Notes: generated by a model from the sequence alone, not told the origin. A stretch of DNA of 8,645 nucleotides from CALMEE01 sp041748315 (GCA_041748315.1 JBGTDM010000044.1:1-8645); one strand, 5' to 3'. Positions 1 to 8,017 are shown, numbered from the stretch's first letter. Program-made: numbers and translations.

Positions 1-3000
1 GGCACATGAACAAAACGGTCCTTCAGGATGCGCGTCACTTCGTTAAAAAATGCCTGGTCCTTCATACGAAACGCGATTCGATTCAAGTCGACCGCAAGAA
101 TGTTTTCGTTTTCCAGATACTCGATGACCTCCTGTTCGCTGCCATGTTGTGACACGAATGCCCATGAGGTTCGATCGATCGTGGAAGGTTCGTCAACGAC
201 TTTGAAAGTCAGATTTTCGGCGACCGCGATCGCTCGATCATTGGCCGAAGCGTGCGCTGGGAAGTGCGGATAATCACCAGGGTTTGGAAAATAGAAGAAG
301 TACTCATGAGTCGTTGTGCTGAACGGGTTTAAATCCAGCTTACGCGAGTGCGTTGCCTGACTACCGGAAACCGGAATCGCACCCACCGGTATCTGGATCA
401 ACAGTTCCATGGTCTGCGGGGTCGAAGTCGGGTTCGTGATGACGACTTGGCCGCCATATACTGTACTGATGAGGAACTCGTCGGTGACGAACTTGTCGTA
501 ACGGCGATCGCCATCTTGTTGAAAGCGGTCATCGTTGCGAAAAAAGTTTTCGCTGATTAACACGGTCGAGCCCCGACGCTCGAACAGGGCAGGCTTGATC
601 TGTTGGTAGAATGCAACGAGTGGCCCGGCTGCCTGGAAGTTCAACTGTTCTTCGGTGAACTCGGTTTTGTGCTCGGGAGCCTCAAACGGCAAGTCGAGCA
701 CCGCCAGGGCAAACATCATTTCAGTGAAATTAGAGGTCGCTTCGGGGAAATAAGGAGAGAGAAACAGGTCATCGGTCACATGGTTCACATAGTCCCGCCA
801 GAATCGATTGACGGGTACGCGATCAGCCACATGCTGATCGATGGGCAGCTTATAATAGTTGTTTTCAACCCATTCCTGGGTTGGTTTGAGGCGCTGATAA
901 AACTGTTCGAGTTTTGCTCGTGCCTCGATTAATGTATCCACCAGACCATCGACGCCATCGTCAACATCAGGCTGACCTCCGAGGATCAGCAGACTTCGTC
1001 GGGACAGATCACTCCCTCCACCGTCTCCACCGAGCCCCTGCTCACTTGTTGCTTTCTCATCGGACTCAATGGCTTCGACTCCCAACTCGTTCATTCGTTT
1101 TGTTTCATCTTGAGCTCGGCCGGCCCTTTGTGGCATTGCCATGGGCGGTGGTTGCCCTGGCGCAGCCCCTTGCGCGGGGTCTTCCTGTCGGTAGCGGCCT
1201 GTTGCCTTACCAGCCTGTGTTTTCAGTTGATCGCCAAGACTTTGTCCATCCAGGCCGCCAGCCGAAAAGACATATCCAAGGTTTTTATCGAACTCTGTGA
1301 TATCTGTGGGGTTGATATCGTAGCGATGTTCGATCAACTGGATCATCCGCCGCTCGAGTTCACCTAGCACCTTGGATAATAAGATTTGTTCCACCGTGTG
1401 GAGTTGATCAAATTGCCAACTGTCGACGTAGTGTTGCAGGTCAGCATTGAGCAACCAGTGGTCTAGAAAAGTCTTGTCGCGTTTGTTGCCCAAGTAGGGT
1501 ATGACGACCGATCGGAAGAACTCAGGGTCTTTTTGTTTGAGGAAAAAATGCAATTCATGACATGCAAATTTGGAATAGAGCTGCCGCTTTTCATCCTCGG
1601 ACTTTTTGGGCCAATCCAACACAAATGCAAACTCATTGAGTGTTTCATTTCCAGTCATTGCCATAAAGAGCCGATGGACGTCTCCCAAGTCGTCAAATGT
1701 TTGAAACTGTCCAGATAAAGGATCTGCCAACACGAACTCTTCGTCCTTGTCTAGAATCGAATGTTCCTTGCTTTGGATAAAATGTTGCTCTGGGTCGAGG
1801 CCGTCTGCCAGCCGCAAATCGCGCAACTCAACCTCTGTTTCGTTAATCTTGGTGTGAGTCACGGCCACATGGAAGGGATCCGCCAAGGTGATTTGCAAAT
1901 AGTGTTTGTCGCCGAGTTTTGATCGTTCGATGGTGACGACACCGTTTTCATCCGGTGACAAACTGAGCAACATCACCGAAGGGTTTGAAAGAAAATCAAG
2001 GCTGGACAAGTCGGACGTTGCAGCAATACCGCCTTCCTGTTTTTGTTCTCGATCGAGTGGCTCAGCCTGCTGTCCCGGTCGAGCTTGACCGAAGCCCTGT
2101 CCCGCTTCCGGTGCATGGATTGTCGATTCCGTTTCCCGAAGCGCCCACGGATTCAACAGCAGCGAAGGCCGGGTCAACATATTTCCCGGATACTTTTCCG
2201 CATCGTGTCGATCCAAGATGTACCGTAGCTCATCGCCAATATTTCGTCCTGCCATGTATTGAGATGGGTGCATTGCATTGCCCCAAGCCGTCGGTTCGGT
2301 GTCGCCCGTCACCGAAAACTGTTGAAACACATTGAATCGCGGCAAATGTCGGGTCGCGATGATATGAACTCGCGTCTCGGCATGGGAATTTCCAATCTGT
2401 ATCATTACCGATTTGTCGTCATTTGTCACTTGCTGGATAAACGGGCGTTGGCCGTCACGGAGTTCCAGCTTTCTCGCACTATTCATCGCGTAGCCGTTCG
2501 TGCGGGTCGCAGCAGCCACTCGTATGCGGATCGAATCGGCAGACTCCTTGAAGAACAAGTCATAGTCGCCAGGTTTCAGGTCTTCCAGAATGACGACTCC
2601 CGGTTCCAGACGCACGGCTGAAAATCGATCAGCGAAAATTGTGCCGCCGCGCAATTCGAACAACGCCAATTTGTCTTCAGTCAGTTCTGTCCATTCGTGC
2701 GGAACAGGGATTTGGATCGCTTCACCCGCGATGGCATGTATCGTCGTGTAATGGTTGATGCGAGAACTTGGCAGTGCCCAGTTTTGCTGCAAATTTGAGT
2801 TGAGTCTCGCCGACACCGTTTCAATTCCCGGTAACTCGCCTAACGTGATCCATCCCCGATGATCGGTTTGCAAACTCAGTTGAACAGGTTCCGTGAAGAA
2901 TCGATGTTTGAGTTGCAGGAAGACGGGATGTCGGGTTCGTGCTTCGCCTGATTTTCCACGAACCTCCAGGCGGTAACCAGTGTCACCATCGATCAAAAAC

Positions 3001-5177
3001 AAGTCTGAAATATGTGTCGTCTTGTCAATTTGGTTGACTTGGAAAGTCACGGTTACCGAGAGCCGTTGATCGATCACCTGACTAATGTTTTTGATATTGG
3101 CGGACAGCGTAAACGTCAAGTCGCTCAAACGATCCGGAACCTGGAATTCCACGGATGTCTCCTTACCTTCCTCGAGCGTAATGTCCGAAAAGTCTTGCGT
3201 AGCCGATGTTCCATCTTGAGCAAGACTGGTGATATTCAACTTCACGTCCTCCAGCAGACTCAGAGGGGCGGGCATCGTCCCTGCCAGCAATTGGGGTCGG
3301 ATTATGACCTGTGTTTTCTCAGCTCGAATGAGGGATTCTCGATCGACGAAGATTCCTGATCGCAAGGTATATGTTTCTGCCTGATGCTCGAACCACTCGA
3401 GTGAACTAAAACCACTTGCATCACCCAACACGATCCTTTGCCGTTTAGGTTGGGTGGAAAATGGAATCAGAACAAAACCATGTTGATCCGCTTCGAACCG
3501 CCGCCCATCCAGCCAAATATGAGCATTTTTGACCTGTTGATTTTGCTCGTTGAAGACGGCAAACAGGTGTCCAGCAAACGTGGTCTCCATCACATGGTGC
3601 AAACGGCCTTTGCGCACAAGGACCCGACTGCTTTTTCCATTGCCGATGAAGTCGATAACATAGATGCCTCGTTGAGTGAGTGAGTCGAATGTAAATTTTC
3701 TCGCGATCCGGTGAAGTGGCGGATCGGCGTAACTGTAGACCTCTTCCCAATTCGCCACCAATCCGTCGAGGTTGACATCGGTATTGATTTCGCGACCTTG
3801 ACTCTTGAAGTAGTTTGCTGTGTTGATCTCAAATACTTTCACGATCAACTTCGAAATATTTTTTGTAAATAGTTCAACTTCAACGGTCTCAGAAACGTTA
3901 TGAAACTTGGGGTTGGTCAATGCAAAATCGAGATCCACCCGTTCGAGCAGAGCTTGATATTCTTCTGGTGTGAGCAACGAGGCCCATTTCTCCCTGTCAC
4001 CCAGGCCGTTGACAATCTTGGTTTCGGCAAACAGTCGTCTGAGATAGTCATCTCGAACCCAAGGGAGAAACTCGTCAAAATTATCCGCGGATTTCAGGAA
4101 ATGCTGTAAGTGTTCGCGCACGACGGGTTCGTCGATTCCAATCGGTGGTAACGCTATCCGATCCGAAAAATTCTCGCCGAGATCGGCAATCGCTTGAGTT
4201 CGGGCTTCGCGGCTCAGGTAGTCGGGATTTATGTAGTGGACATTGCGCGGAAGTTTCAAATACGAGATCAGCAGTTCCTTGTCATACACGCCATCGTGCA
4301 AGTTGAATTCCAATTGCTGGTGGAGCAGGTTTGCTTTAAGTGAATTGTGCGCGTCGCCCAATCGACTCGCGAACGCCCACAGTCGTTGCAGGTACGCTTG
4401 TCGTTGCTCGCGATCGAAGTAAAACAACGTGTCATCATGGGGGCGCAATCTGGTCAGGTAAATGTTGATGAAGTTCTGCTGGTTGAGTAAGCCCGGTTGG
4501 AGTCGGAGCAACTCATCAAGCTGCTGCAACGTCAAACGCTGATGAATTTTGTAGCTGCCGAATGCGGGAGCGTCGCCAGCCTTTAAATCCTGGGCGATCA
4601 GCGCAGGAAGATTTTCGAAATCGGGAAGTTCCAAGCGTTGAAGTAGACTTCGCAATTGATTTTTATTCAACGTCTTCTCGGCCAACAGCGCCAAACCCCG
4701 AGTCTCAATACGGCTCAAATCATTGGCTGAGGCTAGCGCGCGCTCAAGCAAACTGGGCAACGAAATCAGATCTTCGTTCAATGATACGGGAAGCGCGCGC
4801 TCGGCTTGCGGAACCTCGCGTTCATGGTTGAACTGCAGGTTGAGTCGTTCTTGGATATACTTCAACGATCGATCGGCGTCAGTGGCATAGCGGAGTAAGG
4901 CTTGCCGATGCCTGATCTGTGTTACCAACTCCGTTTCTCCATGGCGCCGAGTCCAATCGCTGAGTAGACTTTCGACCTTGTCGTACTGTTCCGTATGCTG
5001 GTAGTACAGTGCATGAAAGTAGTAATAGCTTTCGGTGCCAGGAATAAACCTGGCCAGCGCCTGTTCGCGATCCTGAGCCAACGCAAATTCTTCGGCCAAG
5101 GAAATTTCCTGAGCCAGGTTCGTTCCGACAAGAACTGAGTTAAAAATCAATGCGATGGTAAAGCAAATGCGTTTCAT
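1..5177 (-). CDS. Giant exported protein with macroglobulin-like (alpha-2-macroglobulin-type) architecture, C-terminus beyond the left edge
   Basis: The minus-strand frame is open from ATG 5177 to the window edge (1725 codons, no stop), and I could read it through without a frameshift. The N-terminus (MKRICFTIALIF...) is a signal peptide with likely cleavage near residue 22 (NLA/QE), so the protein is exported. Residues 25-400 are mostly helical and TPR-like in feel. From about 415 the chain becomes beta-rich. RGIYVIDF (from 503) and GIFVDRESLIRAEKTQV (from 608) resemble the MG-domain edges of bacterial alpha-2-macroglobulins. A later stretch, LEPGVVILEDLKPGDYDLFF, looks like a carboxypeptidase-regulatory-type sandwich. 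Residues about 1306-1404 form a Gly/Pro/Gln/Asp linker, and beta-rich sequence follows. The mature part read here has one cysteine (C1206) and no CxEQ thioester, so covalent trapping is not supported. The shape matches giant uncharacterised planctomycete proteins; the A2M link is inference. An alternative is a structural or adhesion protein. A weak GGGA lies 7 nt before the ATG. Confidence 0.85.
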   Translation of the reverse strand, partial: MKRICFTIALIFNSVLVGTNLAQEISLAEEFALAQDREQALARFIPGTESYYYFHALYYQHTEQYDKVESLLSDWTRRHGETELVTQIRHRQALLRYATDADRSLKYIQERLNLQFNHEREVPQAERALPVSLNEDLISLPSLLERALASANDLSRIETRGLALLAEKTLNKNQLRSLLQRLELPDFENLPALIAQDLKAGDAPAFGSYKIHQRLTLQQLDELLRLQPGLLNQQNFINIYLTRLRPHDDTLFYFDREQRQAYLQRLWAFASRLGDAHNSLKANLLHQQLEFNLHDGVYDKELLISYLKLPRNVHYINPDYLSREARTQAIADLGENFSDRIALPPIGIDEPVVREHLQHFLKSADNFDEFLPWVRDDYLRRLFAETKIVNGLGDREKWASLLTPEEYQALLERVDLDFALTNPKFHNVSETVEVELFTKNISKLIVKVFEINTANYFKSQGREINTDVNLDGLVANWEEVYSYADPPLHRIARKFTFDSLTQRGIYVIDFIGNGKSSRVLVRKGRLHHVMETTFAGHLFAVFNEQNQQVKNAHIWLDGRRFEADQHGFVLIPFSTQPKRQRIVLGDASGFSSLEWFEHQAETYTLRSGIFVDRESLIRAEKTQVIIRPQLLAGTMPAPLSLLEDVKLNITSLAQDGTSATQDFSDITLEEGKETSVEFQVPDRLSDLTFTLSANIKNISQVIDQRLSVTVTFQVNQIDKTTHISDLFLIDGDTGYRLEVRGKSGEARTRHPVFLQLKHRFFTEPVQLSLQTDHRGWITLGELPGIETVSARLNSNLQQNWALPSSRINHYTTIHAIAGEAIQIPVPHEWTELTEDKLALFELRGGTIFADRFSAVRLEPGVVILEDLKPGDYDLFFKESADSIRIRVAAATRTNGYAMNSARKLELRDGQRPFIQQVTNDDKSVMIQIGNSHAETRVHIIATRHLPRFNVFQQFSVTGDTEPTAWGNAMHPSQYMAGRNIGDELRYILDRHDAEKYPGNMLTRPSLLLNPWALRETESTIHAPEAGQGFGQARPGQQAEPLDREQKQEGGIAATSDLSSLDFLSNPSVMLLSLSPDENGVVTIERSKLGDKHYLQITLADPFHVAVTHTKINETEVELRDLRLADGLDPEQHFIQSKEHSILDKDEEFVLADPLSGQFQTFDDLGDVHRLFMAMTGNETLNEFAFVLDWPKKSEDEKRQLYSKFACHELHFFLKQKDPEFFRSVVIPYLGNKRDKTFLDHWLLNADLQHYVDSWQFDQLHTVEQILLSKVLGELERRMIQLIEHRYDINPTDITEFDKNLGYVFSAGGLDGQSLGDQLKTQAGKATGRYRQEDPAQGAAPGQPPPMAMPQRAGRAQDETKRMNELGVEAIESDEKATSEQGLGGDGGGSDLSRRSLLILGGQPDVDDGVDGLVDTLIEARAKLEQFYQRLKPTQEWVENNYYKLPIDQHVADRVPVNRFWRDYVNHVTDDLFLSPYFPEATSNFTEMMFALAVLDLPFEAPEHKTEFTEEQLNFQAAGPLVAFYQQIKPALFERRGSTVLISENFFRNDDRFQQDGDRRYDKFVTDEFLISTVYGGQVVITNPTSTPQTMELLIQIPVGAIPVSGSQATHSRKLDLNPFSTTTHEYFFYFPNPGDYPHFPAHASANDRAIAVAENLTFKVVDEPSTIDRTSWAFVSQHGSEQEVIEYLENENILAVDLNRIAFRMKDQAFFNEVTRILKDRFVHV

Positions 5178-5219
5178 TGCGGAATCCCGGCCAAGCCATA
5201 AGAAAGGATTGATAGCGTT

Positions 5220-5248
5220 TTTATAAAGCGAGCGATGACGACCGTCGA
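5220..5248 (-). promoter_or_regulatory. Candidate promoter for the giant minus-strand gene
   Basis: Read on the minus strand, TCGACG (5248-5243) and TATAAA (5225-5220) are separated by 17 nt. They match the sigma-70 consensus at 4 of 6 and 5 of 6 positions. Transcription would begin near 5213 and leave a leader of about 36 nt before ATG 5177. A short 9-bp palindrome (CGAC-c-GTCG, 5239-5247) overlaps the -35 element. Planctomycete promoters are poorly defined, so this is only a positional and consensus match. Confidence 0.35.
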
Positions 5249-5281
5249 CAAATGGCTCCGTTGGGAATCTGGAAGCACAAT

Positions 5282-5309
5282 TGGACAGAAGAGATTTTGC
5301 TGATATTCT
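5282..5309 (+). promoter_or_regulatory. Candidate promoter for the plus-strand operon
   Basis: TGGACA (5282-5287, 5 of 6 to TTGACA) is followed after 16 nt by TATTCT (5304-5309, 4 of 6 to TATAAT). The -10 lies inside the first inverted repeat (5300-5314), and the second inverted repeat would fall just downstream of the start point, a classical operator arrangement. The leader would be about 110 nt. A rival -10, TAAAAT at 5382-5387 (5 of 6), is nearer the TTG start at 5429 but has no good -35. Confidence 0.3.
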
Positions 5310-5314
5310 ATCAG
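5300..5314. repeat. Inverted repeat 1 in the divergent intergenic region
   Basis: CTGATA-TTC-TATCAG is a perfect hyphenated palindrome with 6-bp arms and a 3-nt spacer. It covers the proposed -10 of the plus-strand operon and lies 8 bp from a second palindrome with the same 3-nt spacing. It could be an operator half of a regulator site. It could also be a weak RNA hairpin if transcribed. Confidence 0.45.
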
Positions 5315-5322
5315 ATTGGACC

Positions 5323-5339
5323 GATGGTCATGGACCATC
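5323..5339. repeat. Inverted repeat 2 in the divergent intergenic region
   Basis: GATGGTC-ATG-GACCATC is a perfect palindrome with 7-bp arms around a 3-nt spacer. Its sequence differs from inverted repeat 1, so the two are not copies of one site. It sits between the divergent genes, about 90 bp before the TTG at 5429. A dimeric regulator site is the simplest reading; a hairpin in the operon leader is the alternative. No run of T follows, so it is not an intrinsic terminator. Confidence 0.5.
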
Positions 5340-5428
5340 CCGGCATTCATCCAACGCCTGATTCGGATTATTGTTACACGGTAAAATAATTGTAGGTTAA
5401 ATTTAGGCCAGCTTTCGGGGTTTCAGCA

Positions 5429-5911
5429 TTGTTTTCCAAAGGTTTTCGCTTAGACGATGAGACGCCCGGCTTAACTTGGGTCGATCTCAATCAAGGTGCC
5501 CCCACGATTATTGCGATGGCACATCTGTGCAGCATTTCCATGTCCCGATTGCAGATACCAGATTGTGATCTGGAACAACTATCACCCGAAGCCAAGGCCA
5601 TTCTTGTTGCTACAAAAAACTCGGGCTCGATCAGCATACGCGGAGACAAAAATGCCTTTGAGCCCTCCGAGCGATTTCTGGCCGTATGTGTCGAAGTCGA
5701 GGAAGGTCGCCGAGTCGAATTCCGGTGTTCTCGAGATCCTGAACAAACGGTGCGGTTCATGAACGGTCTGCGCCAACTCTGCATTGCAGGTCTAGTCATG
5801 CATCAACTGATGAATGATTTCTCATTGACGGCCGCAGGGTTCACGATCGCCAAAACGTTGGATGTCGATGCGTATCAATCGCTGATTGAGTTAGGGAGTG
5901 ATCACGTTTGA
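5429..5911 (+). CDS. Hypothetical 160-aa protein, winged-helix-like C-terminal half, first gene of the operon
   Basis: I do not recognise a named family. The start is TTG, with GGGG (5417-5420) 8 nt upstream; an in-frame TAG at 5393 rules out any longer version with a usual start. The next ATG (codon 30, 5516) has no ribosome binding site. There is no signal peptide or membrane segment, so it is probably cytoplasmic. LSPEAKAILVATKNSGSISI (51-70) reads as a helix entering a strand. Residues 106-142 give a helix ending in GLV, then FSLTAAGFTIAKTL (131-144), the 'LT..G...A' wing pattern of winged-helix folds and of a common C-terminal module in bacterial hypothetical proteins. Five cysteines (34, 46, 87, 100, 118) show no metal-binding spacing. 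It overlaps the next gene by 4 bp, so the two are probably translationally coupled. It might regulate the operon through the nearby palindromes, or be a cytoplasmic partner of the ExbB/ExbD motor. Both roles are inference. Confidence 0.7.
   Translation: MFSKGFRLDDETPGLTWVDLNQGAPTIIAMAHLCSISMSRLQIPDCDLEQLSPEAKAILVATKNSGSISIRGDKNAFEPSERFLAVCVEVEEGRRVEFRCSRDPEQTVRFMNGLRQLCIAGLVMHQLMNDFSLTAAGFTIAKTLDVDAYQSLIELGSDHV
5893..5898 (+). promoter_or_regulatory. Ribosome binding site deciding the TTG start at 5908
   Basis: AGGGAG lies 9 nt before TTG 5908, whose last two bases begin the TGA stop of the upstream gene (TTGA overlap). The later in-frame ATG at 5926 has no comparable site, so the TTG is preferred. 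Confidence 0.6.
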
Positions 5912-7059
5912 AACCGATCGTCTCTATGTCATCCGAATGTCGAACCGGCGCTTTACTTGCCAATTGCTCCAAGCTCCGCATTCTTTACTGTGGACTAATC
6001 CTACTGTCAATTGGCGTACAGGCACCTGACTTACCGGCGCAAACGATACTACGGCGCGATTTGTCGCAACTTGACGCGGGTATCAGCACCTTTGACGTTG
6101 ACGGGATTGTGCTTGACGATGGTCGTCGCCTCGAATGGCATCAGATTCACGAGTTCGATGTAGACTCGGATCGCCGTGACGAATTCTTGGAACTGCATCG
6201 TGAAGTTGGTGAGCGAGTCTTGAGACTGCGAGTTCGCATCTCCCGTGGCGATTTCGCAAACATCGCAGAACTTGCTGCCCAGCTTCTGGACTATTGTCGT
6301 GGCGAGCCATCACTTACGGCTCGGTTCGCTGCAGCGGCATTGTGTCGTGGCGAGCTGGCGAACGGAAATCGGGAAATGGCCGCAGTTGCTTTGTTGAGGG
6401 CGCTCAGTATTGAAAATCAGTTGTCGGCATTTCCAGAAACTTCTGAGTTGGCCTCGCTTCCATTCGAAATTGAACCGCTTTCCGCGCTCTATCCTGACCT
6501 GATTCCAGTATGGTTTGACGCGGAAGCCGCCAAGGAAGCTTGGGCGATCGTGCAAAGCCATCGTTTGCGGGGGGAGGACGCCGGGCTAACGGCGACCATT
6601 TATGCTACCTCGCTGGCAATTGCCGCGGGGGACGAGCAAGCCGCTGCGGCGATGTTAAAACGAAACGAACTTGAAGCCTCGATCTGGTTAAATATTCTCC
6701 GATCGCAACAATCGATCCGTCAAAGTGAATTTGCGGCAGCTAGGTCGAGTTTGCCGTCGACTTTTGACAAAGTTCCTTCCCCAATGGTCTGCGTCATCCT
6801 GTATTATAGGGGACTTGCTGGTTTACGGATGTCCGAGCCTGCGCAGCAACAAGAGGCGCTTTTGGATCTGCTAAAAATTCCTGCGGTATATGGCTCGGAG
6901 TACCCTGAAATTGCAGCAGCATCGATTTACCTGGCCATCCATGCCGAATTGCTGCAGGATACGCCAGCCTCAATCGCGTCATTGCGACATGAGTTAATTC
7001 ACAAGTTCCCAAAAACCTTCCATGCTCGACTACTGCTGGACCAAGTCCACTCAGATTAA
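5908..7059 (+). CDS. Exported helical-repeat (TPR-like) protein linked to exbB/exbD
   Basis: This 383-aa protein has a basic N-terminus (SKLR, 21-24), a hydrophobic core (25-37) and a likely signal cleavage near residue 44-46 (DLPAQT), so it should be periplasmic. The mature start (about 46-125) carries a short pattern, VDGIVLDDGRRLEWHQIHEF, then a charged helix leading to RVRISRGDFANIAELAAQLL. As I recall, similar 'L.DG..L.W' plus 'R.R...GD' segments occur in planctomycete proteins encoded before ExbB. The rest is alanine-rich helix pairs (about 136-170, 205-250, 255-285, 290-322, 334-380), consistent with degenerate TPR-type repeats, though I see no strict TPR consensus. The TTG start overlaps the preceding gene, and exbB follows after 36 nt. 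A periplasmic scaffold or accessory to the proton-driven motor is the likely role, comparable to the TPR protein YbgF/CpoB of Tol systems. That comparison is inference. Confidence 0.75.
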   Translation: MKPIVSMSSECRTGALLANCSKLRILYCGLILLSIGVQAPDLPAQTILRRDLSQLDAGISTFDVDGIVLDDGRRLEWHQIHEFDVDSDRRDEFLELHREVGERVLRLRVRISRGDFANIAELAAQLLDYCRGEPSLTARFAAAALCRGELANGNREMAAVALLRALSIENQLSAFPETSELASLPFEIEPLSALYPDLIPVWFDAEAAKEAWAIVQSHRLRGEDAGLTATIYATSLAIAAGDEQAAAAMLKRNELEASIWLNILRSQQSIRQSEFAAARSSLPSTFDKVPSPMVCVILYYRGLAGLRMSEPAQQQEALLDLLKIPAVYGSEYPEIAAASIYLAIHAELLQDTPASIASLRHELIHKFPKTFHARLLLDQVHSD

Positions 7060-7070
7060 CCGCAATCACC

Positions 7071-7103
7071 ATGAGAAAGCTGGAGCGTTTTCTTCATGAA
7101 TAA
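7071..7103 (+). other. Possible 10-codon mini-ORF overlapping the exbB start
   Basis: ATG 7071 opens MRKLERFLHE and stops at TAA 7101-7103, overlapping ATG 7096 of exbB in another frame. A ribosome ending there could restart at exbB. No clear ribosome binding site precedes it, so it may be chance. Confidence 0.15.
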
Positions 7104-7980
7104 ACGACCGGGTGATTTCATATTGATGGAGCGATTGCTTGTCCGAACAACATTTGATCGTAAGGCAATGACGCGAAGGTGGATTCCTTGGCTTTTACTC
7201 TTCGGTGGTTTATTGAGCGGCACACTGGTTCTGCACGACATCGCCAGGGCGCAGGCTCCAAGTAAAATTCCACCGACATTGGCGGACGAATTGTCCGATG
7301 ATGGCTCGGGTGTCGCAAGTGAAACACCATCACGCGCCCCCTCAATTTTCGAAATGATGTTCACCGGCAACTCGTTGGGTATCGTCATCGTGGGGCTGAT
7401 TATTTTGCTGTCGATGATTAGCACATTTTTTATTATCGAACATGCGCTTTCGATCACCCGATCGAAACTGATTCCCACCAAGGCCCTCAATGAGCTGGAA
7501 CGACTCATTGCCCGCGGTGAGGTTAATGAAGCAATTCAGATATGCCATCAAAAAGAAAACTACTCGCTGTCCACGGATGTGATTCTGGCTGGATTGGAAC
7601 GATACAATGCCAGTGAATTCGGTTTCGCTGAATATCGCACCGCCGTTGAGGAGGCTGGTGAAGACCATACCGGCAAACTATACCGCAAGACCGAGATACT
7701 CAACGTGATCGCCGCTATAGCTCCGATGCTGGGGCTGACCGGTACCGTCATCGGCATGATCGAGGCGTTCAACACCATGGCGATTAAAGAAGGTGCGGCT
7801 CGGCCGGGAGAACTGGCGGGTGGCATCGGTCAGGCCTTGATAACCACGTTGTTAGGATTATTGGTCGCGATTCCTACAATGGTTGCCGTCAGCTATTTCA
7901 GGAATAAAATTGATTCGATTGTCGCCGAAGCAAGCAAACGCGTAGAACGCATTTTGCTCCCCCTTGGGCGGAAGAGATAA
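7096..7980 (+). CDS. exbB: ExbB/TolQ/MotA-family proton channel subunit with N-terminal signal-like segment
   Basis: This 294-aa inner-membrane protein forms the multimeric channel around ExbD that converts the proton gradient into work on the envelope. GGAG (7082-7085) lies 10 nt before the ATG. Segments in order: a hydrophobic signal-like stretch (29-48) ending in RAQA (51-54), TM1 (93-116), a cytoplasmic loop with helices and QICHQKENYSLS (148-159), TM2 (201-226, APMLGLTGTVIGMIEAF) and TM3 (242-268, GGIGQALITTLLGLLVAIP). The last two are the family's core signature, with channel threonines at 215/217 and 250/251. The N-terminal extension before TM1 (about 90 residues) is longer than in E. 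coli ExbB; many bacteria have versions with a cleaved signal peptide, and later starts at codons 11 or 25 would keep it. Q246 sits where E. coli ExbB has Glu176. ExbD genes follow. The window does not show whether it serves TonB-like import, Tol-like division or another process. Confidence 0.93.
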   Translation: MNKRPGDFILMERLLVRTTFDRKAMTRRWIPWLLLFGGLLSGTLVLHDIARAQAPSKIPPTLADELSDDGSGVASETPSRAPSIFEMMFTGNSLGIVIVGLIILLSMISTFFIIEHALSITRSKLIPTKALNELERLIARGEVNEAIQICHQKENYSLSTDVILAGLERYNASEFGFAEYRTAVEEAGEDHTGKLYRKTEILNVIAAIAPMLGLTGTVIGMIEAFNTMAIKEGAARPGELAGGIGQALITTLLGLLVAIPTMVAVSYFRNKIDSIVAEASKRVERILLPLGRKR

Positions 7981-8017
7981 AGGTCACGCTGCTGGATGTT
8001 GACTGCTTGGTTACCAC

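Noticed and set aside
1551..1562. Possible thioester motif CHEL (C1206) in the giant protein
   Set aside because: The A2M thioester needs CxEQ; the last position is Leu and there is no supporting context, so it is not a thioester.
28..4831. Many plus-strand open frames of 60-128 codons across the left part, for example 914-1300, 1985-2335, 2259-2621 and 3012-3359
   Set aside because: All lie antisense to the continuous 1725-codon minus-strand frame, overlap each other, and have compositions typical of reverse-strand shadows with no domain pattern or ribosome binding sites.
4922..5131. Minus-strand frame starting MSERTWLRK inside the giant gene
   Set aside because: It is in another frame of the same strand within the signal-peptide-bearing start of the giant protein, which gives a far more protein-like reading.
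5516..5518. ATG 5516 as the start of the 160-aa gene
   Set aside because: No ribosome binding site precedes it, while TTG 5429 has GGGG at a suitable distance; not fully excluded.
7056..7508. 150-codon minus-strand frame opposite exbB
   Set aside because: It is antisense to the exbB N-terminal part, has no recognisable motif, and is explained by the coding strand's codon pattern.
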